A stretch of DNA of 64,000 nucleotides from Ectothiorhodospira lacustris (GCF_022227845.1 NZ_JAJNQN010000018.1:1-64000); one strand, 5' to 3'; positions 36,609 to 47,234 are shown, numbered from the stretch's first letter. Numbers and translations: made by a program. The notes: a model not told the origin generated them from the sequence alone.

Positions 36609-37766
36609 TTATGCATTCTCCGCAGGCGGCACATCACGTTTGAGAAATTCATCGGGCACCGGCAGATCGGTGGGTGGTGTCGGCACCACCCCGCCTTCGC
36701 GCAGCGCGTTACGGAGCTGATAGACATAGGCCAGCACCTGGGCCACGGCCACATAAAGTCCGGCCGGAATCTCCTGTTCCAGGCGGGTGCTATGGAACAG
36801 AGCCCGGGCCAAAGGCGGCGCCGACAGAATGGTGACGCCGGATTGCCTGGCCACCTCCCGGATCTCTCCCGCCACCAGATCCGCCCCCTTGGCCACCACC
36901 CGGGGCGCCCCACCCTTTTGCTGGTCATACTTCAAGGCCACCGCAAAGTGGGTGGGGTTGGTCACCACCACATCAGCCTTGGGTACCTCGGCCATCATGC
37001 GACGCCGGGAGACCTCGTACTGGAGCTGGCGGACCCTGCTCTTGACCTCCGGCTTGCCTTCGGTCTCCTTGAATTCGTCCTTGATTTCCTGCTTGGTCAT
37101 GCGCAGCTGGCGCTGGTGATTCCAGAGCTGAAAGGGCACGTCGATCATGACCACCAGGATCAAGGACACGCTCAGGGCGACGAAAGTCCAGGCAATCATG
37201 TAACCGGCACTGACCACCCCCGGCACCATCTCCTGCCCCCCCAGCCCCAGCAGACGGTCGGAAAACTGCCAGAGGATGCCCATCGCCACCACCGAGATCA
37301 GGGAAAACTTGGCCAGGGTCTTGGCCAGTTCCATCAGCCCCTGCGGTCCGAAGATGCGCTTGAGCCCCTTGATGGGGCTGAGCTTGTCCGGCTTGGGCTC
37401 AAGTCCCTTGAGACGGAAACGTCCCCCACCCATGACCACCGGCCCGGTGACGGCCGCAATCACCAGAACCAGGAACAGGGGGGCCAGGATCATCAGCCCC
37501 TCGCCGATCCGGGCATGCAGCGCCGTCAGCATGAAGGACGGATCAAAGATACGGTCCCGGTCGATGATCAGGCTGTTGCGCATCAATGCCTGAATATGGT
37601 TGAGGAACACCCCGCCGAACAGCAGCAGCGTGGTGGAGCCGGTGAGCAGCACCAAGGTGGTATTGAGTTCCTTGGAACTGGCGACCTGCCCCTTGTCCTG
37701 GGCATCCCGCAGACGTTTGGGGGTCGGTTGTTCTGTTTTCTCCTGTGAGGATTCATTCTCGGCCAT
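36609..37766 (-). CDS. flhB: Flagellar export switch protein FlhB
   Basis: 385 residues. N-terminal signature EKTEQPTPKRLRDAQDKG, four membrane helices (about 32-210), and cytoplasmic domain with the autocleavage NPTH at 270-273. It changes export specificity from hook to filament proteins together with FliK. Starts 3 bp after the fliR stop. Confidence 0.96.
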   Translation of the reverse strand: MAENESSQEKTEQPTPKRLRDAQDKGQVASSKELNTTLVLLTGSTTLLLFGGVFLNHIQALMRNSLIIDRDRIFDPSFMLTALHARIGEGLMILAPLFLVLVIAAVTGPVVMGGGRFRLKGLEPKPDKLSPIKGLKRIFGPQGLMELAKTLAKFSLISVVAMGILWQFSDRLLGLGGQEMVPGVVSAGYMIAWTFVALSVSLILVVMIDVPFQLWNHQRQLRMTKQEIKDEFKETEGKPEVKSRVRQLQYEVSRRRMMAEVPKADVVVTNPTHFAVALKYDQQKGGAPRVVAKGADLVAGEIREVARQSGVTILSAPPLARALFHSTRLEQEIPAGLYVAVAQVLAYVYQLRNALREGGVVPTPPTDLPVPDEFLKRDVPPAENA

Positions 37767-37769
37767 GGC

Positions 37770-38546
37770 CTAACCTCCCAAGATACGCTGGATGAGTCCG
37801 AATCCGGCCATGGCCAGATCACGGATACGGGGCTCCAGGGTGGGCAGATTGAGCATGATGAGCACAAAACCCAGCATGATCATCATGGGAAAGCCCACCG
37901 CGAAGATATTGAGCTGGGGCGAGGCCCGAGTGATCACGCCCATGGACAGGTTCACCATCAGCATGGCCGCCACGATGGGCATCCCCACCAGCAGGGCCCC
38001 CACGTACATGGCGGAACCGAAGCTTGCCACCCCCCAGAAATCCACCCGGGTCAGCCCTTCGACGCCGATGGGCATGAGGTAAAAGCTCTGCAACAGCATG
38101 TCCAGCAGCGCGATGTGGCCGTTCATGGCCAGAAAGATCAGCGTCCCCATGATCACGAAGAACTGGGACACCACCGGCACCTGGACCCCCATCGCAGGGT
38201 CCACCATGGAGGCGTATCCCAGCCCCATGGACAGGGCGATGGATTCGCCGGCCATGGTCAGGGCGCTGAACACCATTTGCAGGATGAAACCCATGGTCAC
38301 ACCGATCAGTACCTGCTGAACGGTGACCACCAGCCCCTCCATGCTCAAAGGCTGCACGGCAGGGGGCTCCGGCAGCATGGGCGCAATCAGCAGGGCAAGG
38401 ACCATGGCAAACACCAGGCGCACCCGCAACGGCACCGTCCCCGCACCGAAGATCGGCGCCGCCAACAGCATCGCGCTGATGCGCACGAACGGCCACACGA
38501 AGGCAGTGACCAGGGCGATGAGTTCGGTGTCGGTAAAGCTGAACAT
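37770..38546 (-). CDS. fliR: Flagellar export gate protein FliR
   Basis: 258 residues, about six hydrophobic segments with the family stretches FVRISAMLLAAPIFG and LGYASMVDPAMGVQ. Part of the FliPQR pore complex. 13 bp after fliQ. Confidence 0.94.
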   Translation of the reverse strand: MFSFTDTELIALVTAFVWPFVRISAMLLAAPIFGAGTVPLRVRLVFAMVLALLIAPMLPEPPAVQPLSMEGLVVTVQQVLIGVTMGFILQMVFSALTMAGESIALSMGLGYASMVDPAMGVQVPVVSQFFVIMGTLIFLAMNGHIALLDMLLQSFYLMPIGVEGLTRVDFWGVASFGSAMYVGALLVGMPIVAAMLMVNLSMGVITRASPQLNIFAVGFPMMIMLGFVLIMLNLPTLEPRIRDLAMAGFGLIQRILGG

Positions 38547-38559
38547 GGGGCGGTGACTC

Positions 38560-38829
38560 CTAGCCGATCAACCCGGGGATGCTCTCGTAGAGCCGCAGGC
38601 AGTAGTCCACCAGCAGATCCAGCATCCAGTTCCCGGCGATCACCAGGGCCGCAAACATGCCAAGCAGCTTGGGAATGAAGGACAGGGTCATTTCCTGAAT
38701 GGAAGTGGCCGCCTGGATCATGCCGATGAATAGACCAATGGCCAGGGCGGTCAGCAGGACCGGCGCAGCAATCAGCACGATGACCCACACGGCCTGCTGC
38801 CCCACTTCCACTACGGTATCCGGCGTCAT
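38560..38829 (-). CDS. fliQ: Flagellar export gate protein FliQ
   Basis: 89 residues, two membrane helices (about 15-40, 50-75), with QAATSIQEMTLSFIPK between them, the family's hallmark. Completes the FliPQR gate; 18 bp after fliP. Confidence 0.95.
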   Translation of the reverse strand: MTPDTVVEVGQQAVWVIVLIAAPVLLTALAIGLFIGMIQAATSIQEMTLSFIPKLLGMFAALVIAGNWMLDLLVDYCLRLYESIPGLIG

Positions 38830-38847
38830 CGGCGTGCTCCCCGCGGT

Positions 38848-39594
38848 TCAGACAATGAAACTGGTGGCCAGGGTACTCATGATCATCGCCCAACCATCCA
38901 CCAGCACGAACAGCATGATTTTGAAAGGCAAGGAAATGATCAGGGGTGACAACATCATCATACCCATGGACATGAGCACGCTGGCCACCACCAGATCGAT
39001 GATCAGAAAAGGGATCAGGATCAGAAAACCGATCTGGAAGGCCGTCTTCAGCTCACTGGTGATGAACGAGGGCACCAGAACGGAAAAGGGCACATCCTCG
39101 GGACTCTCGAAGCTGTCGTGCCCGGCAATACGGGCAAACATGGCGATGTCCGTCTCCCGGGTCTGCTCCAGCATGAAATCCCGCAGCGGCACCCAGGCTC
39201 GCCGAACCATGTCCTCCTGGCTGATCTCCTCAGCCATGAAAGGCTGGATCGCCTCCTCGTTCACCGCTTGAAAAACCGGTGCCATGATGAAAAAGGTCAG
39301 AAACAGAGCCAGACCGATCAGGATCTGGTTAGAAGGCGTCTGAGTGGTGCCGATCCCCTGGCGCAGAATCCCCAGCACGATGATGATCCGGGTAAAGGAA
39401 GTCAGCATGATGAGCGCTGCAGGCAGCAGGCTCATCACGGTCATGAGGATCAGGATCTGCAGTGTGACCGAGTAGGTCTGGGTGCCACCGGGGTCCGTAT
39501 CCACCGACAGCAGCGGGATACCTGCCTGGGCCAGCGCCTGTCCCGCCGGCAACAGCAGCAACAGCGCCAAGGACAACAGCGCGAGCGGTCTCAT
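38848..39594 (-). CDS. fliP: Flagellar export gate protein FliP
   Basis: 248 residues beginning with a cleavable signal sequence (about 1-22, ending GQALA), as usual for FliP. The membrane helices include [23 protein letters not shown] and the C-terminal [16 protein letters not shown]. Overlaps fliO by 4 bp. Confidence 0.95.
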   Translation of the reverse strand: MRPLALLSLALLLLLPAGQALAQAGIPLLSVDTDPGGTQTYSVTLQILILMTVMSLLPAALIMLTSFTRIIIVLGILRQGIGTTQTPSNQILIGLALFLTFFIMAPVFQAVNEEAIQPFMAEEISQEDMVRRAWVPLRDFMLEQTRETDIAMFARIAGHDSFESPEDVPFSVLVPSFITSELKTAFQIGFLILIPFLIIDLVVASVLMSMGMMMLSPLIISLPFKIMLFVLVDGWAMIMSTLATSFIV

Positions 39595-40043
39595 GACGCC
39601 CCCCCCTGCCGGCCCATGGCATGACGCAGGCGTTCCGCAAACGCACCGGCATTCTTCTCCGACACAACACGCTCCCCGGGTCGGATCGGCTCATCAAGGA
39701 CGTGCAGGGTCTGCACCCGGCCCGGCGCGACACCCAGCAGCAACTGGGTCTTGCCCACCTGAACCAACACCATGCGTTCCCGGGCACCCAGGGACACGGC
39801 CCCCAGCACCCGCAGTTCTCCGGACACCCCGCTGTGCATGCCACCCATGCGCCGCATCATGAAACCCAGCACCAGGATGGCAACGATCACCAGGATCAGG
39901 CCGACAACCATCTGCCCCAGATAGGCCGCACCATCCCCGGTGATGCCCAATCCAGACGTGCCGCTGCCGGATTCCCCTGCCGACACCACCAGCGGCATGA
40001 GCAGAAGCAGCATCGTACCCATCAAAGGCTTGAGCACGGACAT
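39591..40043 (-). CDS. fliO: Flagellar export scaffold FliO
   Basis: 150 residues: signal-like N-terminus, one membrane helix (about 40-65, [21 protein letters not shown]), and cytoplasmic FliO fold ([21 protein letters not shown]). It assists FliP assembly. ATG 40043 has GAGG 7 nt upstream; GTG 40055 is an alternative. Confidence 0.92.
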   Translation of the reverse strand: MSVLKPLMGTMLLLLMPLVVSAGESGSGTSGLGITGDGAAYLGQMVVGLILVIVAILVLGFMMRRMGGMHSGVSGELRVLGAVSLGARERMVLVQVGKTQLLLGVAPGRVQTLHVLDEPIRPGERVVSEKNAGAFAERLRHAMGRQGGAS

Positions 40044-40051
40044 GGTACGCC

Positions 40052-40588
40052 TCACTTGAGCTTGCGAACCCGTTCGGCCGGGCTGATCACGTCGGTGAGG
40101 CGAATGCCGAACTTCTCGTTCACCACCACCACTTCGCCATGGGCCACCAGGGTACCGTTGACCATCACGTCCAGAGGTTCCCCGGCCAGACGGTCCAGTT
40201 CCACCACGGAACCCTGGTTGAGCTGAAGTAGATTGCGGATGGGAATTCTGGTACGCCCGATCTCCATGGAGATGGTCACCGGCACATCCAGGATCACCCC
40301 CAGGTTGACCTCGGCCCCCCCTTCAGCCCCTCGCCCGGCAACGGCTTCGGCCGCCAGATCATCGAACTCCATTTTGGGCGTGGGATCCTTCCAGGCACTG
40401 CCCTTCGTGCCTCCCGTTCCGGCATCACCGGTCACGGTTTCGCCATCGTCGGCCGTCCCGCTCCCGATCTTGTCACCACCGCCGCTTCCCGGCGCCTGCT
40501 GCTCCGCCTCGGCCTGTTCGGCCAGAGCAGCAGCCCAGATATCCTCTTCTTCGGCTTCGGGCTTGTTGTCCAGATCTTTGTCACTCAT
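40052..40588 (-). CDS. fliN: Flagellar motor switch protein FliN
   Basis: 178 residues. An acidic, disordered N-terminal half is followed by a C-terminal SpoA domain (about 95-175, LDVPVTISMEIGRTRIPIRNLLQLNQGSVVELDR). Forms the lower C-ring with FliM. The N-terminus is longer than in E. coli (137 residues), as in pseudomonads. ATG 40588 with GAGG upstream is chosen over ATG 40612. Confidence 0.94.
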   Translation of the reverse strand: MSDKDLDNKPEAEEEDIWAAALAEQAEAEQQAPGSGGGDKIGSGTADDGETVTGDAGTGGTKGSAWKDPTPKMEFDDLAAEAVAGRGAEGGAEVNLGVILDVPVTISMEIGRTRIPIRNLLQLNQGSVVELDRLAGEPLDVMVNGTLVAHGEVVVVNEKFGIRLTDVISPAERVRKLK

Positions 40589-40608
40589 GGAGGCAGTCCT
40601 CACTTGGG

Positions 40609-41589
40609 TCATTCACTGAGCCGGATCGGCCCGGTAATCTTGATGGCGTTGAAACCGTCAGAAGTACCAAACTTGCCCCGGAATACGGGGATACCCTCGG
40701 CCCTGACGGTGACCTCTTGGGGGATTTCCACCGGAATGATGTCACCGGGCTTGAGATTGATCATTTCGGCAACGGTGAGCTCGGTTTCCGTCAACTTGGC
40801 GCTGAGTTCCACCTGGACCAGCTTGAGCTCCTCGCGCAGCGCCTTGACCCACCGATCATCCACATCCGCCCGGTCGCTCTGCAGCCCCGTATCCAGCTGT
40901 TCACGAATGGGCTCGATCATGGAATACGGCATGGTCACATGCAGTTCCCCGCCGCCGCCGTCCAGTTCCACATGGAAGGTACAGACCACCACCACCTCGG
41001 TGGGGCTGACGATATTGGCAAACTGAGGGTTGACCTCGGAACGGTTGTATTCGAAATCCAGCTCCATCACCGGCGCCCAGGCCTTTTTGAGATCCGTGAA
41101 GGACTGGTTCAGCAACATGCGTATCACCCGCAATTCCGTCGGGGTGAACTCTCGCCCCTCGATCTTGGCGTGGTAACGGCCATCCCCACCGAAGAAGTTG
41201 TCCACCAGGATGAACACCAGCTTGGGATCAAGCACGAACAAGGCGGTACCGCGCAACGGCCGCACCCGGACCATATTGAGGCTGGTGGGTACATACAGGG
41301 AGTGCACGTATTCTCCGAACTTCATCATCTTGACCCCGCCCACGGAGATTTCCGCCGAGCGTCGCAGGAGTTCGAACAGGCCGATCCGCATGTACCGGGC
41401 AAAACGCTCGTTGATCATCTCCAGGGTGGGCATGCGCCCCCGGACAATGCGATCCTGGGTGGTTAGGTCATACCCCCTGGCCACACCGTCATGAGCCAGG
41501 AGCTGGTCCCCAGTCTCCACCGCACCGCTGTCCACCCCGTGCAACAGGGCATCAATTTCGTCCTGGGAAAGAAGATCACTGGTGGCCAT
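40609..41589 (-). CDS. fliM: Flagellar motor switch protein FliM
   Basis: 326 residues. The N-terminal CheY-P docking peptide LLSQDEIDALLHG (about 5-17) is followed by the CheC-like middle domain and a C-terminal SpoA domain that pairs with FliN. GTG at 41592 directly precedes the chosen ATG; GAGG is 7 nt from the ATG. Confidence 0.95.
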   Translation of the reverse strand: MATSDLLSQDEIDALLHGVDSGAVETGDQLLAHDGVARGYDLTTQDRIVRGRMPTLEMINERFARYMRIGLFELLRRSAEISVGGVKMMKFGEYVHSLYVPTSLNMVRVRPLRGTALFVLDPKLVFILVDNFFGGDGRYHAKIEGREFTPTELRVIRMLLNQSFTDLKKAWAPVMELDFEYNRSEVNPQFANIVSPTEVVVVCTFHVELDGGGGELHVTMPYSMIEPIREQLDTGLQSDRADVDDRWVKALREELKLVQVELSAKLTETELTVAEMINLKPGDIIPVEIPQEVTVRAEGIPVFRGKFGTSDGFNAIKITGPIRLSE

Positions 41590-41598
41590 CACGTTGCC

Positions 41599-42102
41599 TC
41601 ACTGCATCACAAGACTGTTGAAGTACACCGCTTCCACCTGGGTGAGTTCCCCTCGCGTCTCCAGCACATTGATCACCTCGGCAAGCACCTCGGCACGTGC
41701 CAGTTCCTTGCCTTCCTGGGTAATCAGGTCTTCATAGGTCTTGTTGCCGATGAGCATCATCAGGTTGTTGCGGATAACCGGCATGTGGCGAGTCACGCCA
41801 TCCAGCACGGCCTGATCCCGCGCCATGAGGACGATACCCACCTGAACAAAGCGAATCCGTCCCGAGCCCTGGAAATTGACCACCAGCGGGGGATCCAGGG
41901 GCAGATAGATCGCCGGCCGCTCCGGCTCAGGACGTTCCTCACCCGGTTCACCGCTCCCCAGCAGGTACCAGGCAATCCCGCCACCCGCACCGGCAGCCAC
42001 CAACGTGGTCAGCAGGACGATGAGTATCAGTTTCCAAAGACCGCCCTTGCCCTTGGCGGGCTTGGCAGCTGCTGCAGCGGTTTTTTCAGGTTTTTTGGCC
42101 AT
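41599..42102 (-). CDS. fliL: Flagellar basal-body protein FliL
   Basis: 167 residues. A Lys/Ala-rich cytoplasmic start, one membrane helix (about 24-47) and a periplasmic stomatin-like domain that surrounds the stator. First gene of the fliLMNOPQR-flhBA transcription unit; a sigma-54 promoter lies just upstream. Confidence 0.92.
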   Translation of the reverse strand: MAKKPEKTAAAAAKPAKGKGGLWKLILIVLLTTLVAAGAGGGIAWYLLGSGEPGEERPEPERPAIYLPLDPPLVVNFQGSGRIRFVQVGIVLMARDQAVLDGVTRHMPVIRNNLMMLIGNKTYEDLITQEGKELARAEVLAEVINVLETRGELTQVEAVYFNSLVMQ

Positions 42103-42134
42103 GCCTGCTTGGGCCTCCGTTTTTTATGGAATAA

Positions 42135-42151
42135 AGCAACACCTATGCCAA
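42135..42151 (-). promoter_or_regulatory. Sigma-54 promoter of the fliL operon
   Basis: On the minus strand TTGGCATAGGTGTTGCT matches the -24/-12 consensus YTGGCACGRNNNTTGCW at all but two positions, with GG and GC spaced correctly. Predicted start near 42123, about 20 nt before the fliL ATG. It lies in an AT-rich part of the 286-bp fliK-fliL gap, which holds no gene. Confidence 0.85.
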
Positions 42152-42388
42152 GCGAGAACAGAATAAAAAAATCAATAAAATCAAACTGCTGAATTCGAAA
42201 GAAATCAGAGAGTGACGGATTATTGACGATCATTCACATTCGCAGGGCGGCGGGCCGATGCAGCCCGACACAAAGGCAAGGCGTAAGGAGAGGGGATTAT
42301 ACGGTGGGCAGACACTGGACGCCGCCCCGGATTCGGGCAACGTCAAAGGGCAGAAGGGCCTCCGACCGGGACCGGCCGGAGAGGGTGA

Positions 42389-43471
42389 TCAGGCATAGGC
42401 ATCCAGCAGGATGGCACCATCCCGCTCATCGGGATCCATCGAGACGACCTCGGCGGCAGTCTGATCGGACCCATCGCGGTCTTCGGGGCGCGTTCCGACC
42501 GACTCCTGGGCGGGTCCTCCCTGACCGCCGGTATCCCGGCCGGAAACATCCACGTCTCCCAACAGGACCCCGCTCTCGGAAAACATCTCCCGCAGCCGTG
42601 GCATGGCCGCGTCCAGTGCCTCGCGCGCCTGAGGGTGATGGGCCAGGAACTGAATATTGGCACGATCCCCTTCCATGGAGATGCGCACCTCCAGCGGCCC
42701 CAGGTGGGGCGGATTCAATCTCAGTTCTGCCCCCTGCATGTTCTGGTTCACCATCCACAGGACACGGCTACCCACCGCCTGCCCCCAGTTGGGCCGCGTC
42801 ATCGGCACGTCCAGGTCCAGAGCGCGCAGCGGGGAGTTCGGCACCAGGGACTGGGCCTGAACCTGGCCGGCAGGTACCGTCTCTGCGGCCATGGGCGTCA
42901 GTGGGGCGGCGGAATCGCGACCGACCCCTGCGGCATCGGCCCCCAGTCGAACGACCAAGGCATGCAATGCCTGGGGCATGACTGGATTCCCCTCCGCCTG
43001 TGCCGACCCCGTACCCTGCCCGTGCAGCACCTGATTCAACGCCGCCGTCAGCGCCGTGAGCCCCCCCCCGTCCAGGCGGCGTTCCGCACCGGGATTAAGC
43101 GATTCACCGGCAACCCCCGGCAATCCACGGCCTGTCTCGGCCAGTTGCTGCCATGTGATCAGCAGGGAGGCCAGCGCAGCATCGGCACCCTCCTGCTGTA
43201 GGTCTTCCAGAGTGAGGTCGGCTTGATCCATGAGCTGGGCCAGCCACTGGGGCATCAGTGCCATCGCCTCAGGATCCTGCTCCAGCAGGGCCTCCAGGGG
43301 CATGGTTCGCGCCGGATCCGGGTAACCGTCCGCCAGTAGTTGCAGCTGCCCCATCAAACTCGATTGAAAATCGCCACCCTGCCCAGGCAGAGAACCGGCA
43401 GGACTGCTCGAATCGCCCCCCAGGGCGGGCAATGTGCCCAGTGCAGAAAAGGGCATGAATGACATGTTCAT
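42389..43471 (-). CDS. fliK: Flagellar hook-length control protein FliK
   Basis: 360 residues. Variable Pro/Gly/Gln-rich N-terminal ruler region and a C-terminal Flg_hook domain (about 235-325: LRLNPPHLGPLEVRISMEGDRANIQFLAHHPQAREALDAA). Start ATG 43471 with GAGGG upstream; 60 bp after fliJ. Last gene of the fliE-K block. A second FliK-like protein is at 20806. Confidence 0.92.
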   Translation of the reverse strand: MNMSFMPFSALGTLPALGGDSSSPAGSLPGQGGDFQSSLMGQLQLLADGYPDPARTMPLEALLEQDPEAMALMPQWLAQLMDQADLTLEDLQQEGADAALASLLITWQQLAETGRGLPGVAGESLNPGAERRLDGGGLTALTAALNQVLHGQGTGSAQAEGNPVMPQALHALVVRLGADAAGVGRDSAAPLTPMAAETVPAGQVQAQSLVPNSPLRALDLDVPMTRPNWGQAVGSRVLWMVNQNMQGAELRLNPPHLGPLEVRISMEGDRANIQFLAHHPQAREALDAAMPRLREMFSESGVLLGDVDVSGRDTGGQGGPAQESVGTRPEDRDGSDQTAAEVVSMDPDERDGAILLDAYA

Positions 43472-43531
43472 GGCCAAACCCTCGGCTATGTCAGATGTGT
43501 CCTGAAAGACATACAAAAAACGCGCCGGAAA

Positions 43532-43972
43532 TCACTCAAATCTCCGGTGCCGGCGCCCATTACGATCATCCTGTTCAGCCTGTTCACGGCGATCCGCAGC
43601 CCTGCGCTCTTCCTGCTGGAACTGTTCGACCACACGATTGAGGGCCTTGGTCTTGCCGCTGGCTTCCACCCAACGACCGCGGCTCATTTCCAGTTCATGC
43701 CTGGCCGCCGCCACCATTCGTGCCTGCTGCTCGATCGCCTCATTGAGACGGTGCAGGAACAGACGGTAATCCCTCACCGACACGCCGGTCATGCCCGCCC
43801 CGCTCTGGGATTCGAAACGCTGGGCATATTCATCGCGGTAGCTGCTCAGTTCCTCCAGGCGTGCCATGCGGTCTTCCAGGGCCTGCTGTGATTGACCCAG
43901 GCGCTGAGCAGCCAGTTGCTGGCGGTTATCCGCCACTTGCACCACCGGTTCCATGCGTTTGGATCGATTCAT
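43532..43972 (-). CDS. fliJ: Flagellar export chaperone-escort protein FliJ
   Basis: 146 residues, almost all coiled-coil (QQLAAQRLGQSQQALEDRMARLEEL), with a charged C-terminus (RREQAEQDDRNGRRHRRFE). It couples FliI to FlhA. 25 bp after fliI. Confidence 0.9.
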   Translation of the reverse strand: MNRSKRMEPVVQVADNRQQLAAQRLGQSQQALEDRMARLEELSSYRDEYAQRFESQSGAGMTGVSVRDYRLFLHRLNEAIEQQARMVAAARHELEMSRGRWVEASGKTKALNRVVEQFQQEERRAADRREQAEQDDRNGRRHRRFE

Positions 43973-43997
43973 GATCTACCTCTTTGGTTACAGCCCA

Positions 43998-45416
43998 TCA
44001 ACGAACCAGCTGTCTGCCCCGGTCATCCCCACTGGATGGCGCCGGGGGCTCCATCAGTCCATCCAGTGCCTTCAGGCTGTCCTTGAAGCCCACCGATTGG
44101 TGCATGTCCTGCTGCAGGTACTGCTCCAGCCTGGGGTGCATGGCAACGGCCTCGTCCACCCGGGGATCGGAACCGCGCTGATAGGCACCCACGCTGATGA
44201 GATCCCGATTCTGCTGATAATGGGAATACAACTGTTTGAAGCGACGTGCCGCCTGGATGTGGCCGGGGTCCACAATCTCGTTCATGACCCGGGATACGGA
44301 CGCCTCGATATCGATGGCCGGGTAACGCCCCGTGTCGGCAATCCGTCGCGAGAGGACCACATGGCCGTCAAGGATCGCTCGGGCGGCATCGGCTATGGGA
44401 TCATTGGTGTCATCCCCTTCGGCCAGTACCGTATAGAACGCGGTGATGGAACCGCTGCCCTGATCCCCGTTTCCGGCCCGTTCCACCAGCTGGGGCAACT
44501 TGGCGAACACCGACGGCGTGTACCCCTTGGTCGCCGGGGGCTCACCGATGGCCAGGGAAATCTCCCGCTGGGCCTGGGCAAACCGGGTGAGGGAGTCCAT
44601 CAGCAACAGTACATTATGGCCTTGGTCGCGGAAGTACTCGGCGATGCTGGTGGCCAGCATGGCGCCATGCAGACGCATCAGGGGAGGATGATCAGCCGGT
44701 ACCGCCACCACCACGGCCCGGGCCATGCCCTCCGGCCCCAGAATGTTCTGGACGAATTCGTTCACTTCCCTGCCCCGCTCACCGATCAGGCCCACCACCG
44801 TGATATCCGCCGTGGTATAGCGGGTCATCATGCCCAGCAGCACACTCTTGCCCACACCACTGCCCGCGAACAGGCCCATGCGCTGGCCGCGACCCACGGT
44901 CAGAAGACCGTTGATGGCCCGGACCCCCACATCCAGGGGTTCGTGGATGGGACGCCGGGCCAAGGGGTTGATGCTGCGACCGTTGAGGGAGACATGATCA
45001 TCGCATTGGGGTGCGGGACGACCATCCAGGGGCCGTCCGGAACCATCCAGGACCCGTCCCAGCAGGGCATCACCCACCAGAGTATCGCGGGCATGGCGGG
45101 TAGGAATCACCCGGGCGCCCGGCGTCAGGCCGCTGACATCCCCCACCGGCATGAGAAAAGTGCGCTCTGCGGAAAAACCCACCACTTCCGCCTCCACCTC
45201 GTGGCCGCCCGCACTGATGACCCGGCAACGCCCCCCAATGGAGATCTGACAACCTTCCGCCTCCAGCGTGAGCCCTACCATCCGGACCAGACGGCCCTCA
45301 GCGACAACCGTTTGCGACTTGGCGGCCCGAGTCCGATAACGGGCCAGTTTTTCCACCAATCGACCGGCACGGACTTCGGGACGGAGGGCTTCAGGCAAGT
45401 GACCGGCGTCAGACAT
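43998..45416 (-). CDS. fliI: Flagellar export ATPase FliI
   Basis: 472 residues, F1-ATPase-like. Walker [12 protein letters not shown] near residue 190, [12 protein letters not shown], Walker [13 protein letters not shown]. It powers substrate delivery to the export gate. ATG 45416 overlaps the fliH end by 8 bp. Confidence 0.95.
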   Translation of the reverse strand: MSDAGHLPEALRPEVRAGRLVEKLARYRTRAAKSQTVVAEGRLVRMVGLTLEAEGCQISIGGRCRVISAGGHEVEAEVVGFSAERTFLMPVGDVSGLTPGARVIPTRHARDTLVGDALLGRVLDGSGRPLDGRPAPQCDDHVSLNGRSINPLARRPIHEPLDVGVRAINGLLTVGRGQRMGLFAGSGVGKSVLLGMMTRYTTADITVVGLIGERGREVNEFVQNILGPEGMARAVVVAVPADHPPLMRLHGAMLATSIAEYFRDQGHNVLLLMDSLTRFAQAQREISLAIGEPPATKGYTPSVFAKLPQLVERAGNGDQGSGSITAFYTVLAEGDDTNDPIADAARAILDGHVVLSRRIADTGRYPAIDIEASVSRVMNEIVDPGHIQAARRFKQLYSHYQQNRDLISVGAYQRGSDPRVDEAVAMHPRLEQYLQQDMHQSVGFKDSLKALDGLMEPPAPSSGDDRGRQLVR

Positions 45417-46167
45417 CGTCTTGCACCCCCTCCTGATCGGTGCTGCGGGCGCCCCCCCAGACGGTCGCAATCACCGCGTTCAGACGGGATTCCAGGGTGG
45501 CATCCACCCGCGAGGTTTCGGTAATCACACGCACCCCGCCACGACTCAGGGTCGGGTCCTCGACAATGGACCAGGGACGCTCCAGACCATCCAGCCGCAG
45601 GGTTTCCCTGACCAGCTTGCTGTCTTCAGGATGCAGGTGCAGGTGCAACTTGCGTTCGGCATTGGGCAGGGTCTCCAGGGCCTCCCGCAGCACCGCCACG
45701 ATCGCCCCGGGATCGGTCCTCAACTCACGCCGGACCAGTTGGCGGGCAACGGCCATGGCCAATTGCACCAGCTCATCCTCCACAACGGCGTCCAGCGCCG
45801 CGTAGGGTGTCTCAAGCCCCTGGATCAGCCGGTCCAGCAGCGCCAGGCGCGCTCTTACACCGGCCTCGGCGGATTTCAGGCCCTCGGCATGGCCCTGGGC
45901 AAAACCATCCTTGCGACCCTGCTCCAGTCCCAGGCTGCGCCCTTCCTCGCGCCCCGCCCGCAGACCTTCCTCATGGGCCTGACGCTCAATGTCCATGATG
46001 CGGTCAGCGGTGGGAAGGCTGGGGGCCGAGTCTGCCGGCGCGTCATCCTCCACCGATTCCAACGGCTCGTCATCCGCCTCCCGGGACAGCGTCGGCGCGT
46101 GGACATCGGGCACCTCCCAGCGTCGTGCCCCCGCCCCCTTTTCCGATGTGATAATGCGTTCAACCAT
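45409..46167 (-). CDS. fliH: Flagellar export stator protein FliH
   Basis: 252 residues. An acidic N-terminal segment leads to a Gly-rich repeat region with GxxxG-like heptads ([23 protein letters not shown], typical of FliH), then a globular C-terminal part. It restrains FliI. ATG 46167 with GGAGAAGG just upstream is chosen over ATG 46185. Confidence 0.92.
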   Translation of the reverse strand: MVERIITSEKGAGARRWEVPDVHAPTLSREADDEPLESVEDDAPADSAPSLPTADRIMDIERQAHEEGLRAGREEGRSLGLEQGRKDGFAQGHAEGLKSAEAGVRARLALLDRLIQGLETPYAALDAVVEDELVQLAMAVARQLVRRELRTDPGAIVAVLREALETLPNAERKLHLHLHPEDSKLVRETLRLDGLERPWSIVEDPTLSRGGVRVITETSRVDATLESRLNAVIATVWGGARSTDQEGVQDDV

Positions 46168-46226
46168 TGACCTTCTCCGTGCCATACCGATTCCCGGTTA
46201 CCCGGAGACTGACTCCAGCCGTCCGG

Positions 46227-47234
46227 CTAGACCATCTGTTCGGAACCCTTGTTGCCCAGCACGATTTCGCCAGACTCGGCCATGCGACGGGCGATACTCA
46301 GAATTTCCTTCTGAGCGACCTCCACCTCGCTCAGGCGCACCGGACCCTTGGCCTCCAGATCGTCCTGCAGCATCTCGGCGGCCCGCTTGGACATATTCCT
46401 GAGGATCTTGTCCTTGACCGCGTCGTCGGCACCCTTGAGGGCCAGAACCAGCGAATCGGTGGAAACCTCCCGCAACAGGGACTGGATGCCGCGATCGTCC
46501 ACATCCACCAGGTTGGAGAACACGAACATGAGATCCTGGATCTTCTGCCCCAGGCCCTCGTCCAGATCCCGGACCTTGTCCATGATCATGCCTTCCTTCG
46601 CGGAGTCCATGAAATTGAGGATACTCGCGGCGCTCTTCACACCCCCCACCGACGAGGACTTGACGTTCATGTTGCCGGCAAACTGGCGCTCCAGGATGTC
46701 GTCCAGTTCCATCAATGCGGCCGGCTGCACACCATCCAGGGTGGCAATGCGCATGAGGATGTCCGGCTGGGTACGATCCGGTAGAAAGGACAGCACGGCG
46801 GCGGCATGGTCCGGATCCAGATAAGACAGGACGATGGCGATGATCTGAGGATGCTCCAGGCGGATGACCTCGGCCACGGCTCGGGGATCCATCCACTTCA
46901 GGGATTCCAGTCCCTTGGAATTGCGTCCCAGCAGGATCCGGTCGATCACCCCGTCGGCCTTATCCTTGCCCAGAGCCGATGTGAGCACGCTGCGGATGTA
47001 CTCGTCCGACCCCATGCCCAGGGCGGTCTGCTCCTCCACCACGGCGATGAAGTCGTCCAGCACCTCGCCCACCTCCTTTTTGGAGACATTGGTCAGCGAG
47101 GCCATGGCGGTCCCGATCCGCTGCACCTCCTTGGGTCCCATGTGCTTGAGGACCTGGGCGGCCGATTCCTCGCCCAGACTCATCAGGAAAACCGCGGCCC
47201 GGTCGGGGCCCGACATATTGCTTTTAGGATCCAT
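46227..47234 (-). CDS. fliG: Flagellar motor switch protein FliG
   Basis: 335 residues with three armadillo-like domains. EHPQIIAIVLSYLDPDHAAAVLSFL in the middle and the charged torque helix near the C-terminus (KILRNMSKRAAEMLQDDLEAKGPVRLSEVE) are diagnostic. Its start overlaps the fliF end by 11 bp. Confidence 0.95.
   Translation of the reverse strand: MDPKSNMSGPDRAAVFLMSLGEESAAQVLKHMGPKEVQRIGTAMASLTNVSKKEVGEVLDDFIAVVEEQTALGMGSDEYIRSVLTSALGKDKADGVIDRILLGRNSKGLESLKWMDPRAVAEVIRLEHPQIIAIVLSYLDPDHAAAVLSFLPDRTQPDILMRIATLDGVQPAALMELDDILERQFAGNMNVKSSSVGGVKSAASILNFMDSAKEGMIMDKVRDLDEGLGQKIQDLMFVFSNLVDVDDRGIQSLLREVSTDSLVLALKGADDAVKDKILRNMSKRAAEMLQDDLEAKGPVRLSEVEVAQKEILSIARRMAESGEIVLGNKGSEQMV

Noticed and set aside
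34920-37748. A 942-codon open frame on the plus strand
   Set aside because: It lies antisense to flhA and flhB, both unmistakable; its translation is rich in His, Gln and Gly, as expected from reading GC-rich genes backwards.
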